Shown one piece after another: positions 23,524-33,341 of a stretch of 64,000 nucleotides of DNA. Both the position numbers and the translations under genes were made by a program. The notes under the pieces are model-generated. The model did not search any database. It had not been told where the DNA came from and worked only from the letters and a program-made list of their open reading frames with translations. How positions within the stretch are numbered: the stretch's first letter is position 1; each line of letters opens with the position of its first letter. This DNA is from an uncultured Lachnospiraceae bacterium (GTDB taxonomy: Bacteria > Bacillota > Clostridia > Lachnospirales > Lachnospiraceae): assembly GCA_900550475.1 (NCBI GenBank), contig URSA01000013.1, positions 1 to 64,000 of the forward strand, read 5' to 3'.

Positions 23524-24549
23524 ATGGAAAAGAAAAACATTGATTGGGCGAATCTGGGATTTGGCTATGTGCAGACCGACAAGAGATACGTTTCCAACTT
23601 CAAAAACGGAGCATGGGACGCAGGCGCGCTGGTCGATGATGCCAATATCGTGATGAATGAATGCGCAGGCGTTTTGCAGTACGCGCAGACGGTATTTGAG
23701 GGCTTGAAGGCGTATACCACGGAGGATGGTCATATTGTGACGTTCCGCCCGGATCTGAATGCAGCCAGAATGGAGAGCTCTGCGGCAAGACTGGAAATGC
23801 CGGTATTCCCTCAGGATAAATTTGTGGATGCGGTAACGCAGGTGGTGAAGGCGAATGATGCCTATGTGCCGCCTTACGGCTCCGGCGCTACACTCTACAT
23901 CAGACCGTACATGTTCGGCATCAACCCCGTGATCGGCGTGAAGCCCGCAGACGAGTACCAGTTCAGGGTATTCTGTACGCCTGTCGGGCCGTACTTCAAG
24001 GGCGGCGTGAAGCCCCTTACCATCAAGATCAGTGACTTTGACCGTGCGGCACCGCGCGGCACCGGAAATATCAAGGCGGGACTGAATTATGCCATGAGCC
24101 TGCACGCCATTGTGACAGCGCACAAAGAGGGCTATGATGAAAATATGTATCTGGATCCCGGAACCCGTACCAAGGTCGAGGAGACCGGCGGTGCAAACTT
24201 CCTGTTTGTAACCAAGGACGGCACGGTGGTAACACCCAAGTCGGACAGCATTCTGCCTTCCATTACCAGACGCTCTCTGGTTTATGTGGCAAAGGAATAT
24301 CTTGGCCTCAAGGTGGAGGAGAGAGAGATCTTCAAGGACGAGCTGGACGATATGGCGGAGTGTGGTCTCTGCGGTACGGCAGCAGTGATTTCTCCCGTAG
24401 GAAAGATCGTTGACCACGGCAGGGAGATCTGCCTTCCCACCGGCATGACGGAGATGGGCCCTGTGACCAAGAAGCTCTATGAGACGCTGACCGGTATTCA
24501 GATGGGTCGTCTGGAGGCTCCAAAGGGCTGGATTCATGTGATCGAGTAA
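23524..24549 (+). CDS. ilvE: Branched-chain amino acid aminotransferase
   Basis: The protein is 341 residues, fold type IV PLP enzyme of the BCAT group. Lys184 in GNIKAGLNYAMS is the expected PLP lysine. QTVFEGLKAY near 55-64, RPDLNAARM, and GGANFLFVTKDG are family hallmarks. It transfers the amino group between glutamate and the keto acids of Leu, Ile and Val. The ATG at 23524 has GAAGGGAAGTAG upstream. It stands as a single gene, closed by a hairpin at 24573. Confidence 0.95.
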   Translation: MEKKNIDWANLGFGYVQTDKRYVSNFKNGAWDAGALVDDANIVMNECAGVLQYAQTVFEGLKAYTTEDGHIVTFRPDLNAARMESSAARLEMPVFPQDKFVDAVTQVVKANDAYVPPYGSGATLYIRPYMFGINPVIGVKPADEYQFRVFCTPVGPYFKGGVKPLTIKISDFDRAAPRGTGNIKAGLNYAMSLHAIVTAHKEGYDENMYLDPGTRTKVEETGGANFLFVTKDGTVVTPKSDSILPSITRRSLVYVAKEYLGLKVEEREIFKDELDDMAECGLCGTAAVISPVGKIVDHGREICLPTGMTEMGPVTKKLYETLTGIQMGRLEAPKGWIHVIE

Positions 24550-24572
24550 TACAGTTTTCCAAATGGAAAGTT

Positions 24573-24602
24573 GCCCTGTAAACTGCAGGAGGTTTACAGG
24601 GC
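24573..24602 (+). terminator. Hairpin after ilvE
   Basis: GCCCTGTAAAC (24573-24583) and GTTTACAGGGC (24592-24602) form a perfect 11 bp stem, followed by ATATTTTATA, a weak T-run. Confidence 0.65.
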
Positions 24603-24644
24603 ATATTTTATATCATAGGGTTCCATACACAGAAGGGAGTGGGC

Positions 24645-25757
24645 ATGAAATTCATTCACACATCGGATCTGCATATCGGAAAAACGGTAAATGAGGTTTC
24701 CATGCTTGAGGAGCAGCGGGAGATCTTAAGACAGGTGCGGGAGATCGCAGTGGAGGAAAAGGCGGATGCCGTGGTGATCGCGGGGGATGTTTATGACAGG
24801 CAGATTCCGTCGGCGGAGGCGGTTGTGCTGCTGGATGATTTCCTCACGGCGCTGCTGGGGGAAAACATTCCCGTGATTATGATCAGCGGCAACCATGATT
24901 CCGGTGAAAGGGTAGCTTTTGCAGACAGGATTTTGCAAAAGCAGGGACTCTACATCGCGGGCGGTTATGACGGAACGTTAAAGCAGGTGACGTTTGAGGA
25001 TGAATGGGGACGGGTTACCTTTGTCTGCATGCCTTTTGTAAAGCCGGCGGTCGCCACGGTGGAGGAAATGCTTTCCGGAACGCCCATGACGCCTGATCTG
25101 AGGAGCCGGCATGTTTTGGTGACGCACTATTTTGTGACCGGGGAGGACGGAAAAGAGCCGGAGCTTTCCGATTCGGAAACTTCCGTGAATGTGGGAGGAC
25201 TTGACAATGTTTCGGCGGCGATGTTTGGCTGCTTTGATTATGTGGCGTTGGGACATATTCATAAGAGGCAGAAAATCGGAGCCGGACAGGTCTGGTATGC
25301 GGGTGCGCCGCTCAAATATTCCTTTTCCGAGGTGAACCAGAAGAAGGGCGTGAATGTGGTCACGCTGGGAGAAAAAGGGCGGGTAGAGATAGCGTTCCGC
25401 GCTCTTACGCCCCTACATGAGATGCGGGTGGTGACGGGAAGCATGGCGGAGCTGACCGCACCGGAGCAGTGGGAAAAAACGGAAAATGCGGACTATATCA
25501 AGGCAGTGCTCACGGATATGGAGGAGTTTATCGACCCCATCGGCACCCTGCGCAGCATATACCCCAATATCATGCAGATCGAGTGGGAGAAGAATGAGAG
25601 ACGGCAGGCGGAGGATTCGATGGTGCTTAACAGTACGGAAAACAAGACCACAGGGGAGCTGTTTGCCGATTTTTATGAGCTGCTTCGGGGAGAGCCCATG
25701 GATGAGCGGCGAAAGAGGATCGTGAGGGAAGTGGAGGAGGAGATGCATGAAGCCTGA
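24645..25757 (+). CDS. sbcD: Exonuclease SbcCD subunit D (Mre11 homologue)
   Basis: The protein is 370 residues. The metallophosphoesterase motifs are in order: SDLHIGK, GDVYDRQ, SGNHDSGER, THYFV and ALGHIHKRQ. It forms the nuclease of the SbcCD complex, which opens hairpins and protein-blocked ends. I start at ATG 24645 with AGGGAG upstream; a GTG two codons earlier is possible. It overlaps sbcC by 11 bases, the usual coupled order. Confidence 0.95.
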   Translation: MKFIHTSDLHIGKTVNEVSMLEEQREILRQVREIAVEEKADAVVIAGDVYDRQIPSAEAVVLLDDFLTALLGENIPVIMISGNHDSGERVAFADRILQKQGLYIAGGYDGTLKQVTFEDEWGRVTFVCMPFVKPAVATVEEMLSGTPMTPDLRSRHVLVTHYFVTGEDGKEPELSDSETSVNVGGLDNVSAAMFGCFDYVALGHIHKRQKIGAGQVWYAGAPLKYSFSEVNQKKGVNVVTLGEKGRVEIAFRALTPLHEMRVVTGSMAELTAPEQWEKTENADYIKAVLTDMEEFIDPIGTLRSIYPNIMQIEWEKNERRQAEDSMVLNSTENKTTGELFADFYELLRGEPMDERRKRIVREVEEEMHEA

Positions 25758-28404
25758 AAAGTTGGTCATCAGCGGCTGGGGGCCTTATAAGAGCCATGAG
25801 GAAATTGATTTCACCCAATTTGAGGGCAGAGGACTTTTTCTGGTGACCGGCGCCACGGGCGCGGGAAAGACCACGGTTTTTGATGCGATCACCTATGCGC
25901 TCTACGGCTGCCTGTCGGGCGAGCAGCGGGAGAAAAGCAGCGTGCGCAGCGATTTTGCGGATGCCGGCACCCCGACCTTTGTAGAGCTTTTTATGAAGCA
26001 CGGAGGGAAAGCGTACCATATAAAACGTAACCCGGAGTATGTAAGACCCTCCAAGCGGGGGAAGGATCATCAGACCAAGGAGAAGGAAAATGCGATCCTC
26101 TGGCTGCCGGATGGGAAGGTCGTGGAGGGTATCAGGGAAGTCAATGCCAAGATGCTTGAGATCCTGCGGCTTGATTACGAGCAGTTCAAGAAGATCACCA
26201 TGATCGCACAGGGAGAGTTTTCCAGAATGCTGCTTGCATCTCCCAGAGAGAAAACCGCTATTTTCCGTACCATTTTCGGAACCGGAATCTATGAACGGTT
26301 TGCACAGCAGCTAAGAAGCCGTTCTCTGGCTCTTTCGGCGAAGGTGCAGGAGCAGAGAAATAAACTGGAGGAGGATATCCGAATGCTTCTTGCGGACGGC
26401 GGGGAGCAGGAGATCCTGAATCCGCTGGCGGAGCTCTCGGAGTCGGCAAACTGGAATTACCGGGCAATGGCGCAGGAGCTTGCCCGGGTGTGTGCGGCCG
26501 CCGCAGAGCGTGAGGAAGCGGTGCGGTCACAGTATGAGGCGTTACAGGCGGAGAGTGACAGATTGACCAAGGAAGTCACTGAAAAACGCATGATCAACGA
26601 ACAGATCGACAGGTTGGAGCAGACGAAAAAGACGCTGGAAGCCCTGAAAGCCCGGGAGGACGAGACGGAGAAGGAGAAAGAGAGGCTAAAGAGAGCGCGC
26701 GCGGCGGAGAGACTGCACGCCACGGTGCAGCGGGTCAGGCTGGCAAAGCTTGCAGCGGAGAAAAACCGCAGGCAGGAAAGCGAGCTTGCCGCCGCCATGG
26801 AAGAACAGCGGAAAGAGCGAGAAACGCTCGTCTTCTTTGAGACAGACAGAGAAAAACTGCAAAAGTATGCGGAGCTTGTGCGGCAGCTGGAGGAACAGGA
26901 GGCGCGGGCAGCGGCTGACGAAGTGCAGTGTAAGAAAGACACAGAAAAGTGGGAGAAGGCGAAGGGAGCCTTTCTTCTGGCGGAACGGGAGCAGGAGGAA
27001 AAACAGGCGATATACAACAGGGCGGACAAGCAGTACCGCCATGCAGTGGTGGGCGTGGCAGCCAGAATGTTGAAGGAGGGAGAGCCGTGTCCGGTCTGCG
27101 GTTCTCTGGAGCATCCCCATCCTGCAAAGGAGGAGCCGGGGCTCCCCTCGGAGGAGGAGCTTGCCGCGTACAAGGCGGCGTGGGAACAGGCGCAGAAAAA
27201 AGAGCGGGAGGCGCAGGCGAAGGCAGCAGAGCTGAAAGCACTGGCGGAGGCGGATGAAAAGCGCGCTACGGAGAGCGTTGCCGCTAAAGAAGAACAAAAG
27301 AAGCAGGAGGAAAACGCGCGGCGGGAGCTTGTGGGCAGGGCTGGCGGTTTGTTGGAGGACGACTTCTTTGCGGCGGTCTATGAGGAAAAACTGGCGTATT
27401 TAAAAAAGAAGGAGGCAAGGCTGCAGCAGCTTGCCGGGCTTCTGACGGCGGGGGAGGCGCAGCTTGCGGGACTTTTGCAGGAGAGAATCACCTGCGAACA
27501 GGAGGAGAAGGACAGCGAAAAGGCATTAAAGGAGGGGCTTTGCAGAGAGGGCTTTGCCACGGAAGAGGACTGCGAAAAAGCCGGACTTGCCCCTGATGAC
27601 ATGGCAGAGCTGGAGCAGAAGATCAACAGCTTTGCGGAGGAAAAGACGGCTGCGGAGAGTGTGCTTTCCCATTTGCAGCATACGCTCACGGTCAGGGAGG
27701 CGTACGACCTGACGCCCCTTGCGGCAAGACAGGAGGAAGTTAAGGCACTCTTTGCCGCAAAGCAGGAGGAGCTGAAACGGGCGCACGCATTCCGGGACGG
27801 GGCGGTAAAGACGGAAAAGCTCTTCGGACAGAAGCTTCAAAAGATCGAGGCGGCGGAGGAGGAGTACGGATATGTGCGGGATCTGGACAATCTGGCGTCC
27901 GGCAACAACGAAAAGCGCCTCGTATTTGAACAGTATGTCCTTGCAGGCTATTTTGAGCAGATTCTGCGGGCAGCAAACCTGCGTTTTTACAAGATGTCCG
28001 GCTCGCGCTACGAAATGTACCGGGTGGAGGAAGCCGGGGACGGCAGGGTGAAGGACAGTCTGGAAATTCAGGTAAAGGATTTTTATACCGGGAAAATGCG
28101 CTCGGTCAAGACCCTGTCCGGAGGAGAATGCTTTAAGGCATCTCTTTCCCTGGCGCTTGGCATGAGCGATGTCATACAGGCGGCAAACGGCGGCATCCGG
28201 GTGGAGGCGCTGTTTATTGACGAGGGCTTCGGCGCGCTGGATGCGGAGTCTCTGGATCAGGCGTGCGAGATATTGACCGGTCTGGTCGAAAAAGACCGCA
28301 TGATCGGGATCATCTCCCATGTGGCGGAGCTGCGTGAACGGATTGACAGTCAGATTCTCATTGAAAAAACAAACAGTGGAAGCAGCGTGAAAATACGGGT
28401 ATAA
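25747..28404 (+). CDS. sbcC: Exonuclease SbcCD subunit C (Rad50 homologue)
   Basis: The protein is 885 residues. It is an SMC-like ATPase with Walker A GATGAGKT at residues 35-42, long heptad-rich coiled coils on both sides of a zinc hook (PCPVCG near residue 448), the ABC signature LSGGECF near 788 and Walker B LFIDEGFG near 822. The two chains are joined through the hook and work with SbcD on DNA ends. The start overlaps the end of sbcD and has GGAGGAG upstream. The coiled-coil arms are unusually rich in Ala, Glu and Lys. Confidence 0.95.
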   Translation: MKPEKLVISGWGPYKSHEEIDFTQFEGRGLFLVTGATGAGKTTVFDAITYALYGCLSGEQREKSSVRSDFADAGTPTFVELFMKHGGKAYHIKRNPEYVRPSKRGKDHQTKEKENAILWLPDGKVVEGIREVNAKMLEILRLDYEQFKKITMIAQGEFSRMLLASPREKTAIFRTIFGTGIYERFAQQLRSRSLALSAKVQEQRNKLEEDIRMLLADGGEQEILNPLAELSESANWNYRAMAQELARVCAAAAEREEAVRSQYEALQAESDRLTKEVTEKRMINEQIDRLEQTKKTLEALKAREDETEKEKERLKRARAAERLHATVQRVRLAKLAAEKNRRQESELAAAMEEQRKERETLVFFETDREKLQKYAELVRQLEEQEARAAADEVQCKKDTEKWEKAKGAFLLAEREQEEKQAIYNRADKQYRHAVVGVAARMLKEGEPCPVCGSLEHPHPAKEEPGLPSEEELAAYKAAWEQAQKKEREAQAKAAELKALAEADEKRATESVAAKEEQKKQEENARRELVGRAGGLLEDDFFAAVYEEKLAYLKKKEARLQQLAGLLTAGEAQLAGLLQERITCEQEEKDSEKALKEGLCREGFATEEDCEKAGLAPDDMAELEQKINSFAEEKTAAESVLSHLQHTLTVREAYDLTPLAARQEEVKALFAAKQEELKRAHAFRDGAVKTEKLFGQKLQKIEAAEEEYGYVRDLDNLASGNNEKRLVFEQYVLAGYFEQILRAANLRFYKMSGSRYEMYRVEEAGDGRVKDSLEIQVKDFYTGKMRSVKTLSGGECFKASLSLALGMSDVIQAANGGIRVEALFIDEGFGALDAESLDQACEILTGLVEKDRMIGIISHVAELRERIDSQILIEKTNSGSSVKIRV

Positions 28405-28444
28405 TAAAGAAGAATGATGCGGAAAGAAGGAGCGGGGAATACAG

Positions 28445-29551
28445 ATGATGAGAAAAACCGTACACCGGGCGGCAGGGCGGCTGCTTGCCGTGGTGGGAAT
28501 ATTGTGTATGACCTTTTTGCTTGCGGCATGCGGCAAACGGGACGGGGACACCAAGATCGTGCTGACCACGGGCTTTGGCAGGGATGAAGTGTTCCGCATT
28601 GAGGGAATTTCCTGTTCCGTGCCGGAGATCATGGTTTATCTGACCAATACCCAGAACCAGTACGAGGAGGTCTACGGGGAGCAGATCTGGCAGGCGAGTC
28701 TGGACGGTGTGACCCTTTCGGAGAATGTGAAGGAGACGGTGCTTGCAAAGATCGCCCAGATAAAGACCCTGAATCTGCTGGCGCAGGAGAAGGGTGTTTC
28801 CCTCTCGGAGCCGGAGCAGGATCAGGTCAGGCTGGCGGCTGCGGCATATTTTTCCTCCTTAAATGAGAGGGAGACGGAGCTGATGGGCGTCAGCCTCTCC
28901 ACCATCGAGCAGCTTTATGGCGAATATGCGCTGGCGGAAAAGATCTATGCCAATATTATAAAAGACATCAACCCGGAGATCAGCGACGATGAGGCGAGGA
29001 TCATCACGGTACAGCATATCCTGTTCAAGACCTACACCATGGACGGAAGCGGCAGGAGGGTGGAGTACACGGATGCCGCCAAGGCGGCAACACTTGCCCG
29101 CGCCAAGGAGGCACTTGCCCTTGCAACGGACGGCGAGCACACCTTCGAGAGCCTGATTGAGCAGTACAGCGAGGACGCAGCCGCCGGTTATTCCTTCGGA
29201 AAGGGAGAAATGACGGAGGCGTTTGACGAGGCGGCGTTCAATCTGGCCATGAACGAGATCAGCGGAATTGTGGAGGATGAATACGGTTACCACATTATCA
29301 AGTGTATCAGCACCTTCAACCGGGAGGAGACGGATCAGAACAAGCTTAAGATCGTGGAGGAGAGAAAGAAAGAGGTGTTCGGGCAGGAGTATGACGCCTT
29401 TGTGGACACCCTGACAAGGAGGCTGAACGATCCGGTATGGGAGGAGATCACCTTTCTGCACGACAGTCAGGTGACGACGGCGGATTTCTTTGAGGTGTAC
29501 CGGGATTATTTCCCGGATCCGGAGTCCTTTGCGGAGGGAACGGAGAACTGA
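28445..29551 (+). CDS. Parvulin-type peptidyl-prolyl isomerase lipoprotein (PrsA/SurA-like)
   Basis: The protein is 368 residues. The signal peptide ends with a lipobox LLAAC (Cys29), so it is anchored outside the membrane. Residues about 45-175 form a SurA-like N-terminal helical region. Residues about 180-290 form a parvulin domain (VQHILFKTY, FESLIEQYSEDAAAGYSFGK, IVEDEYGYHIIKCIS). Such proteins assist folding of secreted proteins. GGAGCGGGGAATACAG precedes the ATG. It follows sbcC by 40 bases and may share its transcript; htpG behind it has its own promoter. Confidence 0.9.
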   Translation: MMRKTVHRAAGRLLAVVGILCMTFLLAACGKRDGDTKIVLTTGFGRDEVFRIEGISCSVPEIMVYLTNTQNQYEEVYGEQIWQASLDGVTLSENVKETVLAKIAQIKTLNLLAQEKGVSLSEPEQDQVRLAAAAYFSSLNERETELMGVSLSTIEQLYGEYALAEKIYANIIKDINPEISDDEARIITVQHILFKTYTMDGSGRRVEYTDAAKAATLARAKEALALATDGEHTFESLIEQYSEDAAAGYSFGKGEMTEAFDEAAFNLAMNEISGIVEDEYGYHIIKCISTFNREETDQNKLKIVEERKKEVFGQEYDAFVDTLTRRLNDPVWEEITFLHDSQVTTADFFEVYRDYFPDPESFAEGTEN

Positions 29552-29615
29552 AACACTGTTTACGAAAATTTTAGAAATGAAGAAATGCCGTAAAATAAGG
29601 ATTTTCCACTTGCTA

Positions 29616-29642
29616 TTAGCACTCATGCAAAATGAGTGCTAA
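29616..29642. promoter_or_regulatory. CIRCE element (HrcA operator)
   Basis: TTAGCACTC-N9-GAGTGCTAA is a perfect CIRCE inverted repeat. It lies 7 bp before the -35 box of htpG. Confidence 0.95.
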
Positions 29643-29649
29643 TTTCGTA

Positions 29650-29678
29650 TTGACTTTTTTTGCGGAGGGTTTTACACT
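29650..29678 (+). promoter_or_regulatory. Promoter of htpG
   Basis: TTGACT (29650-29655), 17 bp, TACACT (29673-29678), just downstream of the CIRCE element. Confidence 0.7.
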
Positions 29679-29730
29679 GTAGCTTAGGTGGTATTGAAAG
29701 CATCTACAAAAAGAAAAGGAAGTGTTATTT

Positions 29731-31782
29731 ATGGCCAAAACAGGTAGTTTATCAATTAACAGTGACAATATTTTTCCCATTATCAAGAAGTGGCTGTATT
29801 CCGACCATGACATTTTTTACAGAGAGCTGATCTCCAACGGCTGCGATGCAATCACAAAGCTGCAAAAGCTGGACATGATGGGCGAGTATGAGCTGCCGGA
29901 GGGCTACAAGCCGAAGATCGAGGTTGTGGTTGACCCGGAGAAAAAGACCCTTACGTTTACGGATAACGGTCTTGGCATGACCGCGGAGGAAGTGGAGGAG
30001 TACATCAACCAGATCGCTTTTTCCGGCGCGACGGATTTCATTGAAAAATACAAGGACAAGAGCAACGCGGATCAGATCATCGGACATTTCGGTCTGGGCT
30101 TTTACTCTGCTTTCATGGTTGCGGACGAGGTGCATATCGATACCCTTTCCTACAAGAAGGACGCAAAGCCGGTACACTGGGAGTGCGACGGCGGCACGGA
30201 ATTTTCCATGGAGGACGGGGACAAGGCAGAGGTGGGTACTACAATCACCCTGTTTCTGATGGACGACTGCCTTGAGTTCTGCAATGAATACAAGGCAAGA
30301 GAGGTCATTAAAAAGTACTGCTCCTTTATGCCCACGGAGATCTATCTGAGCAAGGAGGGCAGCAAGGAGACACAGATCATCAAGGAGGACGAGAAGCTTG
30401 ACACCGATACGGTGATCGAGGAGATCAAGCCCGAGAAGGAAGGGGACGAGGAAAAGTTAAAGATCGCAAAGCGCCCCGAGCTTCTGAACGACACCCATCC
30501 GCTGTGGATGAAGAATCCCAGCGAGTGTACCAGGGAGGAGTATCTGGAATTTTACCGCAAGGTATTCCAGGATTACAAGGAGCCCCTCTTCTGGATCCAT
30601 CTGAATATGGACTACCCTTTTAATTTAAAGGGTATTCTCTACTTCCCGAAGATCAACATGGAGTACGAGTCCATTGAGGGCACCATCAAGCTGTATAACA
30701 ATCAGGTGTTTATTGCGGACAATATCAAGGAAGTGATCCCGGAGTTTTTGATGCTCTTAAAGGGCGTGATCGACTGCCCGGATCTGCCTCTCAACGTGTC
30801 CAGAAGCGCACTGCAGAACGACGGCTTTGTGAAGAAGATTTCCGACTACATCAGCAAGAAGGTTGCGGATAAGCTGGCGGGCATGTGCAAGACCGAAAAG
30901 GAAGAGTACGAGAAATATTGGGACGATATCAGCCCGTTCATCAAGTTCGGCTGCCTGAAGGATGATAAGTTCTGTGAGAAGATGACGGATTACATCCTGT
31001 TCAAGAATCTGGAAGGACAGTACATGACGCTGCCGGAGTGCCTTGAGGTGAAAAAGTCCGATCCCGACGAGAAGGAAGAGACGGCTGTGGACGAGGACGG
31101 CAACAAGGTTGAGGCGGAGGTTGTGGACGAGTCCGACAGTGAGGATACAAAGGAAGAAGAGGACAAGAAGGAGAAGGTCATCTACTATGTGACGGACGAG
31201 AAGCAGCAGAGCCAGTACATCAACATGTTCAAGGCTGCCAAGATGGATGCCGTGATCCTGACCCACAATATTGACCAGCCTTTCATTTCACAGCTTGAGG
31301 CAAAGAACGAGGGCATCAAGTTCCAGAGAATCGACGCGGATCTGACCGATACCTTCAAGGCAAAAACCTCCAGGAAGGCAGAGGAGGAAATGAAGGAGCA
31401 GGCGGAGGCCATCGCTGAGATCATGAAGAAGGCACTCAAGAAGGATAAGCTGACAGTCAAGGTGGAGAAGCTGAAGAACAAGAAGATTTCCTCCATGATC
31501 ACGTTGTCCGAGGAAAGCCGCAGAATGCAGGATATGATGAAGATGTACGCCATGAACGGCATGGACATGGGCGGCTTCGGCGCAGAGGGCGAGACGCTGA
31601 TCCTGAATGCAAACCATCCGCTGGTGCAGTATGTGACGGAGCATAAGGACGGAGAGAATGTGCAGATGATCTGCGAGCAGCTTTACGATCTGGCAAAGCT
31701 GCAGCATGCGCCTCTGTCGCCGGATGATATGACGAAGTTTATTGCGAGAAGCAACGATATTATGCTTCTTTTGGCAAAGTAA
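29731..31782 (+). CDS. htpG: Molecular chaperone HtpG (Hsp90)
   Basis: The protein is 683 residues, a little longer than E. coli HtpG. The N-terminal GHKL ATPase shows ELISNGCDAITKL, DNGLGMTAEEV and GHFGLGFYSAFMV. The middle domain contains NVSRSALQ with the conserved arginine. An acidic insert (about residues 460-490, rich in Asp/Glu/Lys) lies before the C-terminal dimer domain. The start ATG 29731 has AAAAGGAAG upstream. It is controlled by a perfect CIRCE box, so heat-shock regulation through HrcA is expected. greA follows after 18 bases. Confidence 0.96.
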   Translation: MAKTGSLSINSDNIFPIIKKWLYSDHDIFYRELISNGCDAITKLQKLDMMGEYELPEGYKPKIEVVVDPEKKTLTFTDNGLGMTAEEVEEYINQIAFSGATDFIEKYKDKSNADQIIGHFGLGFYSAFMVADEVHIDTLSYKKDAKPVHWECDGGTEFSMEDGDKAEVGTTITLFLMDDCLEFCNEYKAREVIKKYCSFMPTEIYLSKEGSKETQIIKEDEKLDTDTVIEEIKPEKEGDEEKLKIAKRPELLNDTHPLWMKNPSECTREEYLEFYRKVFQDYKEPLFWIHLNMDYPFNLKGILYFPKINMEYESIEGTIKLYNNQVFIADNIKEVIPEFLMLLKGVIDCPDLPLNVSRSALQNDGFVKKISDYISKKVADKLAGMCKTEKEEYEKYWDDISPFIKFGCLKDDKFCEKMTDYILFKNLEGQYMTLPECLEVKKSDPDEKEETAVDEDGNKVEAEVVDESDSEDTKEEEDKKEKVIYYVTDEKQQSQYINMFKAAKMDAVILTHNIDQPFISQLEAKNEGIKFQRIDADLTDTFKAKTSRKAEEEMKEQAEAIAEIMKKALKKDKLTVKVEKLKNKKISSMITLSEESRRMQDMMKMYAMNGMDMGGFGAEGETLILNANHPLVQYVTEHKDGENVQMICEQLYDLAKLQHAPLSPDDMTKFIARSNDIMLLLAK

Positions 31783-31800
31783 GGAAGGAGCAGCAAGACA

Positions 31801-32304
31801 ATGCATGACCAACTGACGGAGAGCGATATCAAGCGCATGGAGGAGGAGATCGAGTATCGAAAGCTCGTCCTGCGTCCCAGACTGTTGGAGGATGTCAAGG
31901 AGGCAAGAGCGCACGGGGATCTGAGTGAGAACTTTGAGTATCATGCCGCCAAGCGGGAAAAGAACCGGAACGAGAGCCGGATCCGTTTTCTGGATCGGAT
32001 GATCCGGACGGCAGATGTGATTTCCGACAAGTCTGCGGAAGATGAGGTGGGAATCAACAACACGGTGACGGTGACATTTTTGGAGGATGGCAGCACGGAG
32101 GTCTACAAGATTGTAACCACCGTGCGCGGCAACTCCTTAGAGGGTCTCATCAGCAATGAATCCCCCTTGGGAAAAGCACTGCTGGGACATAAGGTCGGGG
32201 ATGTGGTCTCCGTACAGGTCAATGCGGACTTCGGTTATCAGGTGAAGATCACCAAAATCGAGAATACGGTTGACGACGGCTCCGATAAGATCAGAAGTTT
32301 TTAA
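31801..32304 (+). CDS. greA: Transcription elongation factor of the GreA/GreB family
   Basis: The protein is 167 residues. The N-terminal coiled coil carries the acidic tip in ARAHGDLSENFEYHAAK (Asp and Glu of the GreA tip), which stimulates RNA cleavage by stalled polymerase. The C-terminal FKBP-like domain contains LISNESPLGKALLGHKVGD, the usual SPLGRALLGK block. GGAAGGAG precedes the ATG. It is close behind htpG and likely shares its transcript. It may be a second copy in the genome, which cannot be seen here. Confidence 0.93.
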   Translation: MHDQLTESDIKRMEEEIEYRKLVLRPRLLEDVKEARAHGDLSENFEYHAAKREKNRNESRIRFLDRMIRTADVISDKSAEDEVGINNTVTVTFLEDGSTEVYKIVTTVRGNSLEGLISNESPLGKALLGHKVGDVVSVQVNADFGYQVKITKIENTVDDGSDKIRSF

Positions 32305-32305
32305 A

Positions 32306-33214
32306 TCAAATGGCGCGTTCTATGATGCCGATGCCCAGGGGATAGGGGCCGGTATGAACACTGATGGTGGCGCCGATCTGGAAAATGGGCAGTTCTTCTG
32401 CGGTAAGCGGAGAACTGCCTTTCTGTTTTTCGTTCAGGGTGGAGAGAATCAGATCCCTGAAATCTTCCGCCTCCTGCGCATCGTAGCCGAAGCCTACGGA
32501 GAGGGAAAAGGCGGAGAGGGGCTTCCCTGTCCCATCTATATATTCAAGCAACAGATCAATCACCTTATCCATGGATTTCTTGCGGCTTCTGGTAATGCCG
32601 GAGGAGAAAATCTCCCCTTCCTTCAACGTGATCAGGGGACGGATTCCCAAAACGGAGCCTGCGAGCCCCGCCAGCTTGCCGATCCTGCCGCCGTGCTTTA
32701 AATAGTCGATGCTGCCCACGGTGAAGAAGATTCTTCCGGTGGACTTGATCTCTTCCAGACGGGCAACGGTTTCCTCGTAGCCAAATCCCGCATCCCGCAT
32801 CTTGACTGCTTCCAGCACGAAAATTCCCTGCAGCACCGTATCCACGGTGGAGTCCATTACCGTAATCTGCGCGAGGGGATATTTTTCGTGGATCATATCC
32901 TTTGCGGTTTTGGCGGACTGCATGGAGCCGCTGAATTTTGTGGTGATGCAGATGCAGATAATGGGTGTGTTCTCCTTTGCCAGAGGCTCAAAGACATCGT
33001 AATAGTCCTGTACGGACGGCATGGAGGACTTGGGGAATACCTTGGGCTGTGCCACCATCTGGTCATAAAAATCGCGGATGCCGATTTCGGTGATTTCTTT
33101 TTGGTAGGTTTTGTCATCGAAGGAAACGTAAAACGGTACCACGAGAATTTGTTTTTCTTTTGTCAACTCGGGGGACAGATCGCAGGATCCGTCTGAAATG
33201 ATCTGATATTGCAT
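32306..33214 (-). CDS. DegV family fatty-acid-binding protein
   Basis: The protein is 302 residues. The DegV fold is recognisable from IISDGSCDLSPEL at the N-terminus, YQKEITEIGIRDFYDQM, TSxPS-like KSSMPSVQDYYDVF, ICICITTKFSGSMQSAKTA and the C-terminal HTGPYPLGIGII. DegV/FakB proteins bind a fatty acid for phosphorylation by FakA and so feed exogenous lipids into phospholipid synthesis. I start at ATG 33214 (GAGGAAG upstream). No fakA gene is in the window. It is convergent with greA, with a 1 base gap. Confidence 0.9.
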   Translation of the reverse strand: MQYQIISDGSCDLSPELTKEKQILVVPFYVSFDDKTYQKEITEIGIRDFYDQMVAQPKVFPKSSMPSVQDYYDVFEPLAKENTPIICICITTKFSGSMQSAKTAKDMIHEKYPLAQITVMDSTVDTVLQGIFVLEAVKMRDAGFGYEETVARLEEIKSTGRIFFTVGSIDYLKHGGRIGKLAGLAGSVLGIRPLITLKEGEIFSSGITRSRKKSMDKVIDLLLEYIDGTGKPLSAFSLSVGFGYDAQEAEDFRDLILSTLNEKQKGSSPLTAEELPIFQIGATISVHTGPYPLGIGIIERAI

Positions 33215-33341
33215 ATGAATTTCTTCCTCTATTTTGGTTTTTTGCAACACATGCAATATGAACTGTAACATATAAAACGATTTTTGTCTACACCTTTCGT
33301 GGTTTTAAAAACTACATAACACAGAAAAGGCTGAAGAAGTC

